This document shows positions 7,630 through 16,338 of a stretch of 50,309 nucleotides of DNA, one piece after another (position 1 is the stretch's first letter; every line of letters starts with the position of its first letter). The DNA is from UBA2365 sp964594045 (GTDB taxonomy: Bacteria; Bacteroidota; Bacteroidia; Chitinophagales; Saprospiraceae). The stretch spans positions 1 through 50,309 of the forward strand of contig CAZQKR010000030.1 in the NCBI GenBank assembly GCA_964594045.1, read 5' to 3'. Both the position numbers and the translations under genes were made by a program. Under the pieces are notes generated by a model. The model saw only the letters and a list, made by a program, of their open reading frames with translations, ran no database searches and was not told where the DNA came from.

Positions 7630-7716
7630 TGTGGTATTTATATTCCCGAAACTTCATCAGTCATTCGGATCGTTCTGATTAAATATTTGTTCTCCACCTT
7701 TTTATAAATGTCCACT

Positions 7717-10119
7717 TCATCCGAATCTTGAAGTATCATAACGTTTCATAAAATCCAGAATGTCAGATGCGATGGACTCTGCATTGGGTTTGGTGAAATA
7801 ATCACCATCTGAACCATAAGGAGTACGGTGATCTTTAGCCGTGATGGTCAGTGGTTTCATATCGAGATAATGCCAGGCATCCTGAACTTCCAATATTTGT
7901 TGCATTATAAAAGCAGAAGCACCTCCCGGTACATCTTCGTCCAGTACTACCAGTTTGTTGGTTTTTTTAAGCGATTCCAGAATTTTGTGATGTTTATCAA
8001 AAGGCAACAGGCTCTGCACGTCGATCAACTCAACCGAAATACCTGCTTGCTTAAGCAATTCGATCGCATGCGCTGCTTCCCTGAGCACAGATCCGTAGGA
8101 TACCAGTGTAAGGTCATCTCCTTCCTGTAATATTTCCGGGATACCGAGGGCAAGTGTAAAGTCTGTCAGGTTTTGCGGAAGTTTTTCCTTTAAACGATAT
8201 CCATTGAGACTTTCAATAATGATCCCGGGATCATCTGACTTCAATAAGGTGTTGTAAAATCCTGCAGCCTGTGTCATATTTCTGGGAACAGCAATATATA
8301 CGCCCCGGAGCGTGTTGAGCAGCAAACCCATAGGTGAACCTGCATGCCAGATACCTTCCAGTCGGTGGCCGCGAGTCCGAATGATCACCGGAGCCATCTG
8401 CTGTCCGGCTGAACGGTATCTGAGTGTGGCAAGATCATCAGATAGCGGAGAAATTCCGTATATCAGATAATCGAGGTACTGAATTTCGGCAATTGGCCTG
8501 AAACCGCGCATTGCCAGTCCTATGGCTTCACCCATTATGGTCCACTCCCTGATACCTGCATCAAATATCCTGTCGGCTCCGTATTTTTCCTGTAAACCGG
8601 CAAATCCCTGATTTACACCACCGATTCTGCCTACATCTTCTCCAAAAGCCATGAGCGTCGGCATCTGTTCGAATTTCTGATCGAAGAACCTGTTGATGAT
8701 CTCATGGCCGCTCAATACCGGTGCATCGGGTGCATATATTGCCGGAACGGTATCAACATTATTGGCGTTTCTTGGAGATTGGCTGTACAGATGGGTATGA
8801 TAGCGTTTTTCACTTTCCAGCTTGATCTCATCAATAAACTGTTCCAGTTCAATTGAACCTTGCCCCTGGTCCTTCAGCGACCATTGCATTCTGAATGCAT
8901 ATTTCATCGTGGTGGCCAAACCCGGATTCAGTGCAGTTTCCAGTTCCCTTAGACTTGCAGATGTCAATTCTGCCTGTTTTTCATTAAACCTGCTGACAAT
9001 ACCCACGATTTTTTGCTTCCAGTAAGTTGACTGACTTTTAACTTTTTCCCATGCGGCATTCTTTTTTTCAAGGCTGTAAGTCCTGGCCTTTTGCCGAAGT
9101 TCTTCTATGTAAGTTTCATCAGCGATACCTGCTGAAATGATCCACCTGATAAAATGTTCGATACCGTCAGCCTCCTTTTCGTATTTGAGCCTGTCTTCGG
9201 ATTTATATCTTTCGTGTGAACCGGAGGTTGAATGCCCCAGAGGCTGAGTAAGGTCATTCACATGGATCAGGCAAGGCCAGTGGTTTTTTCGGGTGAAGGA
9301 GATGGCCTGATCATAGGTGGCCACCAGTGCCGGATAATCATTCCCTGCCACTTCATAGATCATGATACCATTCGTTTCGTCCTGCTTCTGAAAACCGCTC
9401 AGAGCCTGGGAGATATTCGCTTTGACCGTTTGAAGGTCTTTTGGCACCGAAATACCATATCCATCATCCCAGATGGAAACGGCCATCGGCACTCTGGCTA
9501 CGGCAGCGGCATTCAGGCTTTCCCAGAAAACTCCTTCAGATGTGCTGGCATCGCCTATGGTACAAAAAACAACCTCATTGCCCTGAATGGAAAATCTCCT
9601 TTCCAGGTCCATTTCTCCATGTATACGATATTGTTTTGAAGCAAGTGCCAAACCAAGTCCTCTGGCCATCTGCCCGGCAGTTGGGGAAATATCTGCAGAA
9701 CAGTTGTACATCTCGGTATGCTTAAGCCATCTGCCTTGTTCATCGATGAGCGGAGATGCGAAATGATTGTTCATCTGCCTTCCCCTGGAAAACGGATCGT
9801 TGGAAGTATCGGCATAAAGCTGTGCAAAAAAATCTTCCAGATTGCCAATCCCTAACGCAAAGATCAAAGTCTGATCCCTGTAATATCCTGATCTGAAATC
9901 CCCTTTTCTGAATGCCCTGGCCAGGGCAACCTGGGGCAATTCCTTGCCGTCTCCGACAATTCCGAATTTAGCTTTACCATTCAACACTTCCTTTCGCCCC
10001 AGTATGCTGGCCTCCCTGCTCACCAGGCAAACCCACAAATCTTTCAACACCTCCAGTTTATACTGTTCTTCCTGATGATCAGACTTGTTCAGGCCGGTTA
10101 CCTCATAAAAATCGAGCAT
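7717..10119 (-). CDS. Fused alpha/beta E1 of a 2-oxoacid (branched-chain type) dehydrogenase
   Basis: An 800-residue thiamine-diphosphate enzyme carrying both E1 subunits. The alpha-like part (about 50-400) has the cofactor region at 189-220, reading GDASTSEG...DDGYGIS where the classical motif is GDG...NN. The beta-like part (about 475-795) has FGEDVG, GIREWTIMGEAIGLAMRG and a C-terminal transketolase-like domain with LVVLDEDVPGG. The reaction is oxidative decarboxylation of branched-chain 2-oxoacids or pyruvate with transfer to the lipoyl group of an E2. Fused E1 proteins annotated as 2-oxoisovalerate dehydrogenase are common in Bacteroidota; no E2 or E3 gene is present here. Substrate choice (branched chain versus pyruvate) is inferred. 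The altered GDG/NN motif deserves comparison with relatives. Confidence 0.87.
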   Translation of the reverse strand: MLDFYEVTGLNKSDHQEEQYKLEVLKDLWVCLVSREASILGRKEVLNGKAKFGIVGDGKELPQVALARAFRKGDFRSGYYRDQTLIFALGIGNLEDFFAQLYADTSNDPFSRGRQMNNHFASPLIDEQGRWLKHTEMYNCSADISPTAGQMARGLGLALASKQYRIHGEMDLERRFSIQGNEVVFCTIGDASTSEGVFWESLNAAAVARVPMAVSIWDDGYGISVPKDLQTVKANISQALSGFQKQDETNGIMIYEVAGNDYPALVATYDQAISFTRKNHWPCLIHVNDLTQPLGHSTSGSHERYKSEDRLKYEKEADGIEHFIRWIISAGIADETYIEELRQKARTYSLEKKNAAWEKVKSQSTYWKQKIVGIVSRFNEKQAELTSASLRELETALNPGLATTMKYAFRMQWSLKDQGQGSIELEQFIDEIKLESEKRYHTHLYSQSPRNANNVDTVPAIYAPDAPVLSGHEIINRFFDQKFEQMPTLMAFGEDVGRIGGVNQGFAGLQEKYGADRIFDAGIREWTIMGEAIGLAMRGFRPIAEIQYLDYLIYGISPLSDDLATLRYRSAGQQMAPVIIRTRGHRLEGIWHAGSPMGLLLNTLRGVYIAVPRNMTQAAGFYNTLLKSDDPGIIIESLNGYRLKEKLPQNLTDFTLALGIPEILQEGDDLTLVSYGSVLREAAHAIELLKQAGISVELIDVQSLLPFDKHHKILESLKKTNKLVVLDEDVPGGASAFIMQQILEVQDAWHYLDMKPLTITAKDHRTPYGSDGDYFTKPNAESIASDILDFMKRYDTSRFG

Positions 10120-10466
10120 ACTCCAAATGTTTTTTAAAATTAAACGATGAAAGATTGGTCAAAGATAAAACTCCTGAACAAATGCGCATAAGCTTTATTG
10201 AAAAGTTAAAGTTCGCCTGAAATTGTCCGATTATTCAAATATAATTCCCAAAAGACATTTAATTGAATTACCTTTGCCTGACAATCGTATTAAGACCTTT
10301 TCAGGACAAAGGTTAACCAATTTACATATATAATATCATTTTATAGTAGTGTTTTGTTTAAAAATACTCGATTCTTATTTTTGGTTTCCGGGTGTGGTCA
10401 TCACATTGGTGGAAATGAAAACACAAAATTTTTATTTTGCTTAAAACAGGTCAATACTTCTGGCGA
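10120..10466. other. Divergent intergenic region
   Basis: AT-rich region between the divergent E1 and methyltransferase genes. A -7-like TATCTTTG occurs on the minus strand (10160-10167) upstream of E1 but without a well-spaced -33 element. On the plus strand TATTTTG at about 10433-10439 is one base short of the consensus. No RNA gene or repeat is seen. Confidence 0.4.
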
Positions 10467-11249
10467 ATGAAATCTTTCACATCTTTTCTCTTAAGCGCTG
10501 TCTTCCAGGAGAAAAGCAGAAACGATTTTATGAACAAGACTCTGGCATCCCTGCTCAACAGCACCATAAATCCGGGAAATTCTGAAAAAATTGAACAGGT
10601 AAGAAATCAGTTGCGGGGCAACCCTGAAATGATTGAAATGGCAGAATTCGGAGCAGGCAGTTCAGTGAACCAAACTAAGGAAGTTGCAGTAAAGGACATT
10701 GCTGAATACGTACTTTCCAAACCATGGCAATGCAGGATTCTGTACCGGCTCGGAAAGGAAACCGGAGCAAAAACCATCGTCGAACTCGGCACATCCCTTG
10801 GCATAAGTACATCCTATCTGGCGTCGCTGAATAATGGGACCAAAGTATATACTTTTGAAGGAACTCATTTGCTGACGCAATATGCAAGGGTTGTATTTAG
10901 TTCACTGAACTTGTCCAACATAGAACTCATCGAGGGAAATTTTGATGTCACCCTGCCTGAAATTCTGAAAGATCTGCCTGAAGTCAACCTCAGTTTTATC
11001 GACGGAAATCACAGTTATGCATCTACCAAAAAATACTTTGACTGGATCATCCATAAATCAAAGGAAGAATCAGTGATCGTAATGGATGACATCTATTGGT
11101 CAAAAGGTATGAACAGGGCCTGGAAAGAGATCATAAAACACCCGCGTGTTACGGCAAGCATAGATATGTACAAATTCGGCATTGTTTTCCTGAACCCCAA
11201 GGCTTCGGGACACTTTAAGGTTTTTACCAAAAAAGTCTTTGATTATTAG
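10467..11249 (+). CDS. Class I SAM-dependent methyltransferase, O-methyltransferase-like
   Basis: About 260 residues from the ATG at 10467 (a TTG at 10437 would add ten). The Rossmann-type SAM site is VELGTSLGIS (about 105-114). FIDGNHSY (177-184) and VMDDIYW (205-211) resemble the catalytic acidic residues of the metal-dependent O-methyltransferase / Methyltransf_24 group. The N-terminal 70 residues carry no recognised domain. It is a single gene between divergent E1 and co-directional mutS; neither neighbour suggests a substrate. Confidence 0.82.
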   Translation: MKSFTSFLLSAVFQEKSRNDFMNKTLASLLNSTINPGNSEKIEQVRNQLRGNPEMIEMAEFGAGSSVNQTKEVAVKDIAEYVLSKPWQCRILYRLGKETGAKTIVELGTSLGISTSYLASLNNGTKVYTFEGTHLLTQYARVVFSSLNLSNIELIEGNFDVTLPEILKDLPEVNLSFIDGNHSYASTKKYFDWIIHKSKEESVIVMDDIYWSKGMNRAWKEIIKHPRVTASIDMYKFGIVFLNPKASGHFKVFTKKVFDY

Positions 11250-11627
11250 TATTCAGTACGAGTTTCCACAACATGATTGCGACCATGATGATTTAAGTTT
11301 GTGATTATCGGGTGAAGTACAGACCCGGCACCTCTGGTCATCCTGCTGTATTTTTGATCACACCCGCCTGAAGTTGTTCCATCCGGGAATTTACCTCCAA
11401 AATACTGATATTGAGAATAAAACCCCAGTTTGCTCAAATGCCATGTATTTTGTTGATTTGCCATCAGTAAGATCAAGAATGATCATGGGCCAACAATCAG
11501 AGATATTGAAAAAAAATCCTTGGTCATGTCATATCATAGTTGCTTTTCTGCATCATCCAAAGCAGTGTCGAATTTGAAATTAATTTATATTTCATTTTAA
11601 GATACATATATTTGCAGAAAAAAGATT
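11250..11627. other. Intergenic region before mutS
   Basis: About 380 bp with no convincing gene. A minus-strand frame at 11246-11476 (76 codons) ends inside the methyltransferase stop region and has no recognisable domain. The only regulatory signal I can see is the -7 element just before mutS. Confidence 0.4.
11607..11614 (+). promoter_or_regulatory. -7 promoter element TATATTTG for mutS
   Basis: Perfect TAnnTTTG match, 13 bases before the TTG start at 11628. The nearest upstream TTTG (11573-11576) is about 30 bases away, longer than the usual 17-23, so the -33 half is uncertain. Confidence 0.5.
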
Positions 11628-14270
11628 TTGACTGTCAAGGACACAAATAGCGGCAATAGCCTGACACCACTGATGAAGCAATATCATCAGGTAAAGTCCA
11701 AACACCCTGATGCCATCCTGTTGTTCCGCGTGGGTGATTTTTATGAGACATTTGGAGAAGATGCGATCAAAACAGCCAAAGCCCTGGGTATCATCCTGAC
11801 ATCGCGCAACAATGGTGGAAACGATGTGGAACTGGCTGGATTCCCTTATCATTCCATGGATCTTTATTTACCCAAACTGGTCCAGGCCGGGTTCAGGGTA
11901 GCGGTATGTGAGCAATTGGAAAAACCATCCAAAGAAAAAAAAATTGTTAAAAGAGGTGTAACTGAAGTGATCACACCAGGTTTGAAAACCGGGGATCAGA
12001 TGCTGGATCACCGCCAAAACAATTACCTTGCATCGATCAATTTTCAGTCAAAAGGCAATCATGGTATCGCTTTCCTGGATATCTCCACGGGTGAATTTCT
12101 TGCAGGAGAAGGGAACAGCACACAGATCGAAAAACTGGTACAGAGTTTCAACCCTTCCGAAATACTGCTTTCAAGGAGTTTTTCCGGTCAGTTTGAAAAG
12201 TCTTTCGGGAAGGATTTTTACAAATTTACGCTGGAAGAATGGGTTTATACGCCTGATTTTACCCGGGAAAAACTGCTCAGTCATTTTGAAGTCAGTTCGC
12301 TGAAAGGTTTTGGGATCGAAGAACTGGAAGCCGCACAGACAGCAGCGGGAGCGATCATTTATTATCTTGAAAGCCTGGAAAACCGCCAGACGAAACACAT
12401 CAGCAGCATCAGCCGAATACACAATGAAAAATACCTCTGGCTGGACAGATTTACCATAAGAAATCTGGAATTGATTGAACCACAGCACAGTTCAGGTATT
12501 CCACTCATCGAAGTTATTGACAAAACCACTTCTCCCATGGGTTCCCGCCTGCTCAAAAAATGGGTTCTGATGCCTTTGGTCAATCCTGAAGCCATCAGGA
12601 GGAGATCCGGCATGGTGGAGTTTTTTACACAGCATATTTTTGACGGAGAAGAAATTATTTTCCAATTAAAAAAGATCGGTGACCTGGAACGACTGATCTC
12701 CAAAGTTTCGCTGGGCAAAGTCAATCCACGGGAGATCCTGATGTTGGGCAAAGGCCTTAGCGCTATCCATCAGATCAGAGAGATCCTTTTGCAAATGGAA
12801 CAGGAGGATCTGCAATCCATGGGCAGACAAACAGATCTTTGCACTGAGATCAGGGAAAAAATTGAGGCAACGATCAGCGAAGAAGCACCCAACCAACTCA
12901 GTAAAGGACATGTGGTCAAAAAAGGCATCAACAGCGAACTTGATGATCTCCGTTATACTATTTCGCACTCCAGGGACTTACTCATCAACATCCAGAATGA
13001 AGAGGCTGAGAAAACAGGAATTGAAAAACTCAAGATCGGTTTCAATAACGTTTTCGGGTATTATCTTGAAGTAACCAACAAATACAAAGACAAAAATCCG
13101 ATCCCGGATGACTGGATCAGGAAACAGACCCTGACAAACGCTGAAAGATACATCACTCCTGCACTAAAGGAACTGGAAACAAAAATACTGCACGCAGAAG
13201 AGAAAATACTGGAACTTGAAGAACGGATATTCGGGGATCTCGTCAGTAAAATCATGGAATATGTCGTTCCTGTTCAGCGGAATGCACACATACTGGCACA
13301 AATAGATGTTCTGATCTCGTTTGCCCTGGTCGCCAAAAAGAACAATTACTGTAAACCCAATGTCAATGAAAGCCTGGTCATTGACATCAGACAGGGACGG
13401 CATCCGGTGATCGAAAATCAGATGCCTCTGGGCGAACAATATGTACCTAACGATATTTATCTCAGCAATGACGAGACACAGATCATGATGATCACGGGTC
13501 CGAATATGTCAGGTAAATCCGCTATTTTGCGTCAGACTGCCCTGATCTGCCTGATGGCCCAAATCGGCTCATTCATTCCGGCTGCTTCAGCGGAAATCGG
13601 CTATATCGACAAATTATTCACGCGCGTTGGCGCATCGGATAACATTTCCAGCGGAGAATCTACCTTTATGGTGGAGATGAATGAGACAGCCAACATTCTG
13701 AATAATTTTTCGGCCAGAAGCCTGATCCTCCTGGATGAGATCGGCCGGGGTACCAGCACCTACGACGGAATTTCCATAGCATGGTCTCTGGCAGAATATT
13801 TGCACAATAATCCCTATGCACAACCGAAAACACTTTTTGCAACCCATTATCACGAGCTGAATGAACTGGAACACAAATTCGACCGCATCAAAAACTTCAA
13901 CGTATCCACCAGGGAAGTGGGCCATAAAGTGATCTTTTTGCGCAAGCTCATTCCGGGTGGAAGCAAACACAGTTTTGGGATCCATGTGGCAAAAATGGCC
14001 GGAATGCCCAGAGCATTGATCGAAAGATCTGAAGAGATCCTTCATCAGCTGGAGAAAAAAACAATTGATGATGACAAAAAGGACCCACAAAGCCCTCAAA
14101 AAAAACTGAAACAAATGCCTGCTCCCTATCAATTGAGCATATTTGAGACAGTAGACCCACTTGCCGGTGAATTAAAACAGAAAATCGGAGAATTGGACCT
14201 GAATTCTATGACACCCATAGAATGTATGCTTAAACTGAATGAGCTGAAAAAAATAGTGGATAAGGATTAA
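11628..14270 (+). CDS. mutS: DNA mismatch repair protein MutS
   Basis: An 880-residue MutS1 that recognises mismatches and starts repair with MutL. The mismatch-probing Phe-X-Glu is F38-Y-E40 in GDFYETFGEDA. The central connector and lever regions are full length. The ATPase domain has Walker A GPNMSGKSA at about 624-632, Walker B LILLDEIGRG near 698-707 and the FATHYHEL signature. A C-terminal helical tail is present. The start is TTG at 11628; an in-frame ATG at 11673 (MKQYHQVK) would remove 15 residues, which other MutS proteins usually have. A -7 element lies 13 bases upstream. The gene appears monocistronic. Confidence 0.96.
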   Translation: MTVKDTNSGNSLTPLMKQYHQVKSKHPDAILLFRVGDFYETFGEDAIKTAKALGIILTSRNNGGNDVELAGFPYHSMDLYLPKLVQAGFRVAVCEQLEKPSKEKKIVKRGVTEVITPGLKTGDQMLDHRQNNYLASINFQSKGNHGIAFLDISTGEFLAGEGNSTQIEKLVQSFNPSEILLSRSFSGQFEKSFGKDFYKFTLEEWVYTPDFTREKLLSHFEVSSLKGFGIEELEAAQTAAGAIIYYLESLENRQTKHISSISRIHNEKYLWLDRFTIRNLELIEPQHSSGIPLIEVIDKTTSPMGSRLLKKWVLMPLVNPEAIRRRSGMVEFFTQHIFDGEEIIFQLKKIGDLERLISKVSLGKVNPREILMLGKGLSAIHQIREILLQMEQEDLQSMGRQTDLCTEIREKIEATISEEAPNQLSKGHVVKKGINSELDDLRYTISHSRDLLINIQNEEAEKTGIEKLKIGFNNVFGYYLEVTNKYKDKNPIPDDWIRKQTLTNAERYITPALKELETKILHAEEKILELEERIFGDLVSKIMEYVVPVQRNAHILAQIDVLISFALVAKKNNYCKPNVNESLVIDIRQGRHPVIENQMPLGEQYVPNDIYLSNDETQIMMITGPNMSGKSAILRQTALICLMAQIGSFIPAASAEIGYIDKLFTRVGASDNISSGESTFMVEMNETANILNNFSARSLILLDEIGRGTSTYDGISIAWSLAEYLHNNPYAQPKTLFATHYHELNELEHKFDRIKNFNVSTREVGHKVIFLRKLIPGGSKHSFGIHVAKMAGMPRALIERSEEILHQLEKKTIDDDKKDPQSPQKKLKQMPAPYQLSIFETVDPLAGELKQKIGELDLNSMTPIECMLKLNELKKIVDKD

Positions 14271-14400
14271 GATTCTGCTGTTCCGGTAGATTTATTTTGC
14301 AGCCTGCATGTTCCCGCTAGCTCATAATTTCTTACGTGAAACACACCGTAATGCAGGAAAAAAATTTTTTAACAGTTGTTTTGCAATGTTAAGAGGTTAA

Positions 14401-14417
14401 ACCTGAACAATTCAGGT
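14401..14417 (+). promoter_or_regulatory. Small perfect hairpin upstream of cysE
   Basis: ACCTGAA / TTCAGGT with a CAA loop, preceded by a GGTTAAACC dyad at 14393-14403. It lies 60 bp before the cysE start. There is no T-run after it, so it is not a standard intrinsic terminator. It could be an operator or a leader structure; the role is unknown. Confidence 0.35.
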
Positions 14418-14476
14418 CTAAATGCATTATATACTGGTTGCCGGTATCCAAAATGGATACACACCGGTAAAAGCTT

Positions 14477-15286
14477 ATGAGGACAACATTGTTACAACGG
14501 ATATCAGCAGAAAAGGAAAAACTCAGCCTGCACTACCCTTCCCAAAAAAGAGCGATCGCATTTATCGAAGATCTTTATGCTGCACTTTACCTGTTCCATT
14601 TCAAAACCGATGACATCAAGCATTCGATGGGAATACTGGAAAAAGAATTTGAAATGCTTTTGATCAACGGTAATGTGGACCACAGTTTGATCAGGGAAAA
14701 ATTCTTCGAGGCGTTGGAGGAACTGTATCCACTTACCATGGAAGATGCTCAGGCTGTTTATGATTTCGACCCTGCTGCACGGTCCGTTCAGGACGTTCTG
14801 AACAGCTATCCCGGTTTTTTTGCCCTGGCGGTTCACAGGATCGCTCACATTTGCTGGAACATTGGTTTGTGTTCCCTTGCAAGAATTTTTTCAGAATATG
14901 TACATGGCAAAACCGGTATTGATATTCACCCGGGTGCTCAAATTGGAAGAAGACTGGCTATTGATCACGGAACGGGTATCGTCATAGGAGAAACGACAAT
15001 AATAGGTGACGATGTCAAAATTTTTCAGGGTGTCACGCTCGGTGCATTGAGCGTCGGCAAAATCAACGAAGACACAAAAAGGCATCCGACTATTGAAAAT
15101 GGGGTGATCATTTATGCCAATGCAACCATACTCGGTGGAAATACCGTTATCGGGAAAAACAGTGTGATTGGTGGCAACGTGTGGCTGGTTGAAAGTGTGG
15201 AAGAAAACTCTACAGTATTCAATGAGCACCGTATACGGATCAAGAACAGGGAAAAATCACATGATCATCTGGATTTTGTGATTTGA
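14477..15286 (+). CDS. cysE: Serine O-acetyltransferase
   Basis: A 269-residue enzyme that transfers acetyl from acetyl-CoA to L-serine, giving O-acetylserine for cysteine synthesis. The N-terminal half is helical; residues about 130-250 form the left-handed beta-helix of hexapeptide repeats (GKTGIDIHPGAQIG, GTGIVIGETTIIGDDV, VIIYANATILGGNTVIG). The AIDHGTG motif carries an active-site His. The longer helical N terminus resembles the EpsC-like form common in Bacteroidota. The next gene, 33 bp downstream, is the cysteine synthase that uses its product, so the two very likely form an operon. A small hairpin precedes the gene. Confidence 0.92.
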   Translation: MRTTLLQRISAEKEKLSLHYPSQKRAIAFIEDLYAALYLFHFKTDDIKHSMGILEKEFEMLLINGNVDHSLIREKFFEALEELYPLTMEDAQAVYDFDPAARSVQDVLNSYPGFFALAVHRIAHICWNIGLCSLARIFSEYVHGKTGIDIHPGAQIGRRLAIDHGTGIVIGETTIIGDDVKIFQGVTLGALSVGKINEDTKRHPTIENGVIIYANATILGGNTVIGKNSVIGGNVWLVESVEENSTVFNEHRIRIKNREKSHDHLDFVI

Positions 15287-15319
15287 CCACGATTTATAAT
15301 CAAATAAAAATTACAGGAA

Positions 15320-16234
15320 ATGAAATATAAAAATATACTGGAAACCATTGGAAATACACCTGCAATTGATATCTCAGGCTTATATCCGGGCAATCACGAG
15401 GTATGGATAAAGCTGGAACGTGCCAATCCCGGAGGAAGTATCAAGGACCGCATCGCACTGGCAATGATAGAAGACGCTGAAAAAAAAGGTATCTTAAAAA
15501 AAGATGCTGTGATCATCGAACCCACCTCAGGTAATACCGGTATCGGACTGGCTATGGTTGCAGCTGTCAAAGGCTACCGGATCATCCTGGTTATGCCGGA
15601 ATCCATGAGTGTGGAAAGAAGAAAACTGATGACTGCCTACGGAGCTGAAATTCACCTGACACCAAAAACAGAGGGTATGAAAGGAGCTATTGCAAAGGCA
15701 AATGAATTGCTTGACTCCATACCACAAGCCTGGATGCCGTTCCAGTTCCGGAACCAGGCTAATCCGGGCATACACAAAAGAACAACTGCCCTGGAGATCC
15801 TGCAGGACTTTCCTGAAGGACTGGATTATATGATCACAGGCGTCGGAACCGGTGGACATATCACCGGAGTGGGGGCAATCCTAAAAAACAATTTTCCGGA
15901 AATGAAGATCATCGCTGTAGAACCGGCTGGTTCTCCCGTATTAAGCGGAGGTGAACCCGGGCCACACATGATACAGGGAATCGGGGCCGGATTTATCCCT
16001 GAAGTCCTGAACACTTCCATCATTGACGAAATCGTTAAAATTGAAAAAGAAGAGGCTTTTGAGTATGCGCGGAAAATCGCTTCGGAACAAGGCATTTTTA
16101 CCGGAATATCAACAGGTGCTTCTCTGGCAGCAGTTGCCCGGGTTTTGAACGGTAAAACGAAAAAGGTACGGGTACTTACCTTCAATTATGATACCGGAGA
16201 AAGATATCTTTCCGTCGAAGGATTATTCTCATAA
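15320..16234 (+). CDS. cysK: Cysteine synthase (O-acetylserine sulfhydrylase)
   Basis: A 304-residue fold-type II PLP enzyme making L-cysteine from O-acetylserine and sulfide. The PLP lysine is Lys42 in GGSIKDRIA, the substrate loop TSGNTG is at 69-74, the phosphate-binding GTGGH at 176-180, and GISTGAS follows near the C terminus. Length and motifs match CysK/CysM; the IQGIGAGFIP segment favours CysK. It lies 33 bp downstream of cysE with the same orientation. Confidence 0.93.
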   Translation: MKYKNILETIGNTPAIDISGLYPGNHEVWIKLERANPGGSIKDRIALAMIEDAEKKGILKKDAVIIEPTSGNTGIGLAMVAAVKGYRIILVMPESMSVERRKLMTAYGAEIHLTPKTEGMKGAIAKANELLDSIPQAWMPFQFRNQANPGIHKRTTALEILQDFPEGLDYMITGVGTGGHITGVGAILKNNFPEMKIIAVEPAGSPVLSGGEPGPHMIQGIGAGFIPEVLNTSIIDEIVKIEKEEAFEYARKIASEQGIFTGISTGASLAAVARVLNGKTKKVRVLTFNYDTGERYLSVEGLFS

Positions 16235-16325
16235 AATGAATGCCTGAAGAAAGGACATAACAGTGCGGTATTCCTGTTGGTTGACAATAATGCTGAACAG
16301 GCTGTTCAATCTGGCAATTTTTCCA

Positions 16326-16333
16326 TATTTTTG
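16326..16333 (+). promoter_or_regulatory. -7 promoter element TATTTTTG
   Basis: TAnnTTTG match ending five bases before the ATG at 16339. No upstream TTTG lies at a suitable distance. Transcription from here would give a nearly leaderless message unless translation starts later in the frame. Confidence 0.4.
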
Positions 16334-16338
16334 GTTCC

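Noticed and set aside
7630..7716. Cobalamin riboswitch ahead of the adenosyltransferase or icmF
   Set aside because: The gaps upstream of both genes are 87 and 52 bases and contain no B12-box-like structure.
11246..11476. 76-codon minus-strand frame beyond the methyltransferase gene
   Set aside because: No ribosome-binding or promoter signal, no domain, and its stop sits in the end of the neighbouring gene.
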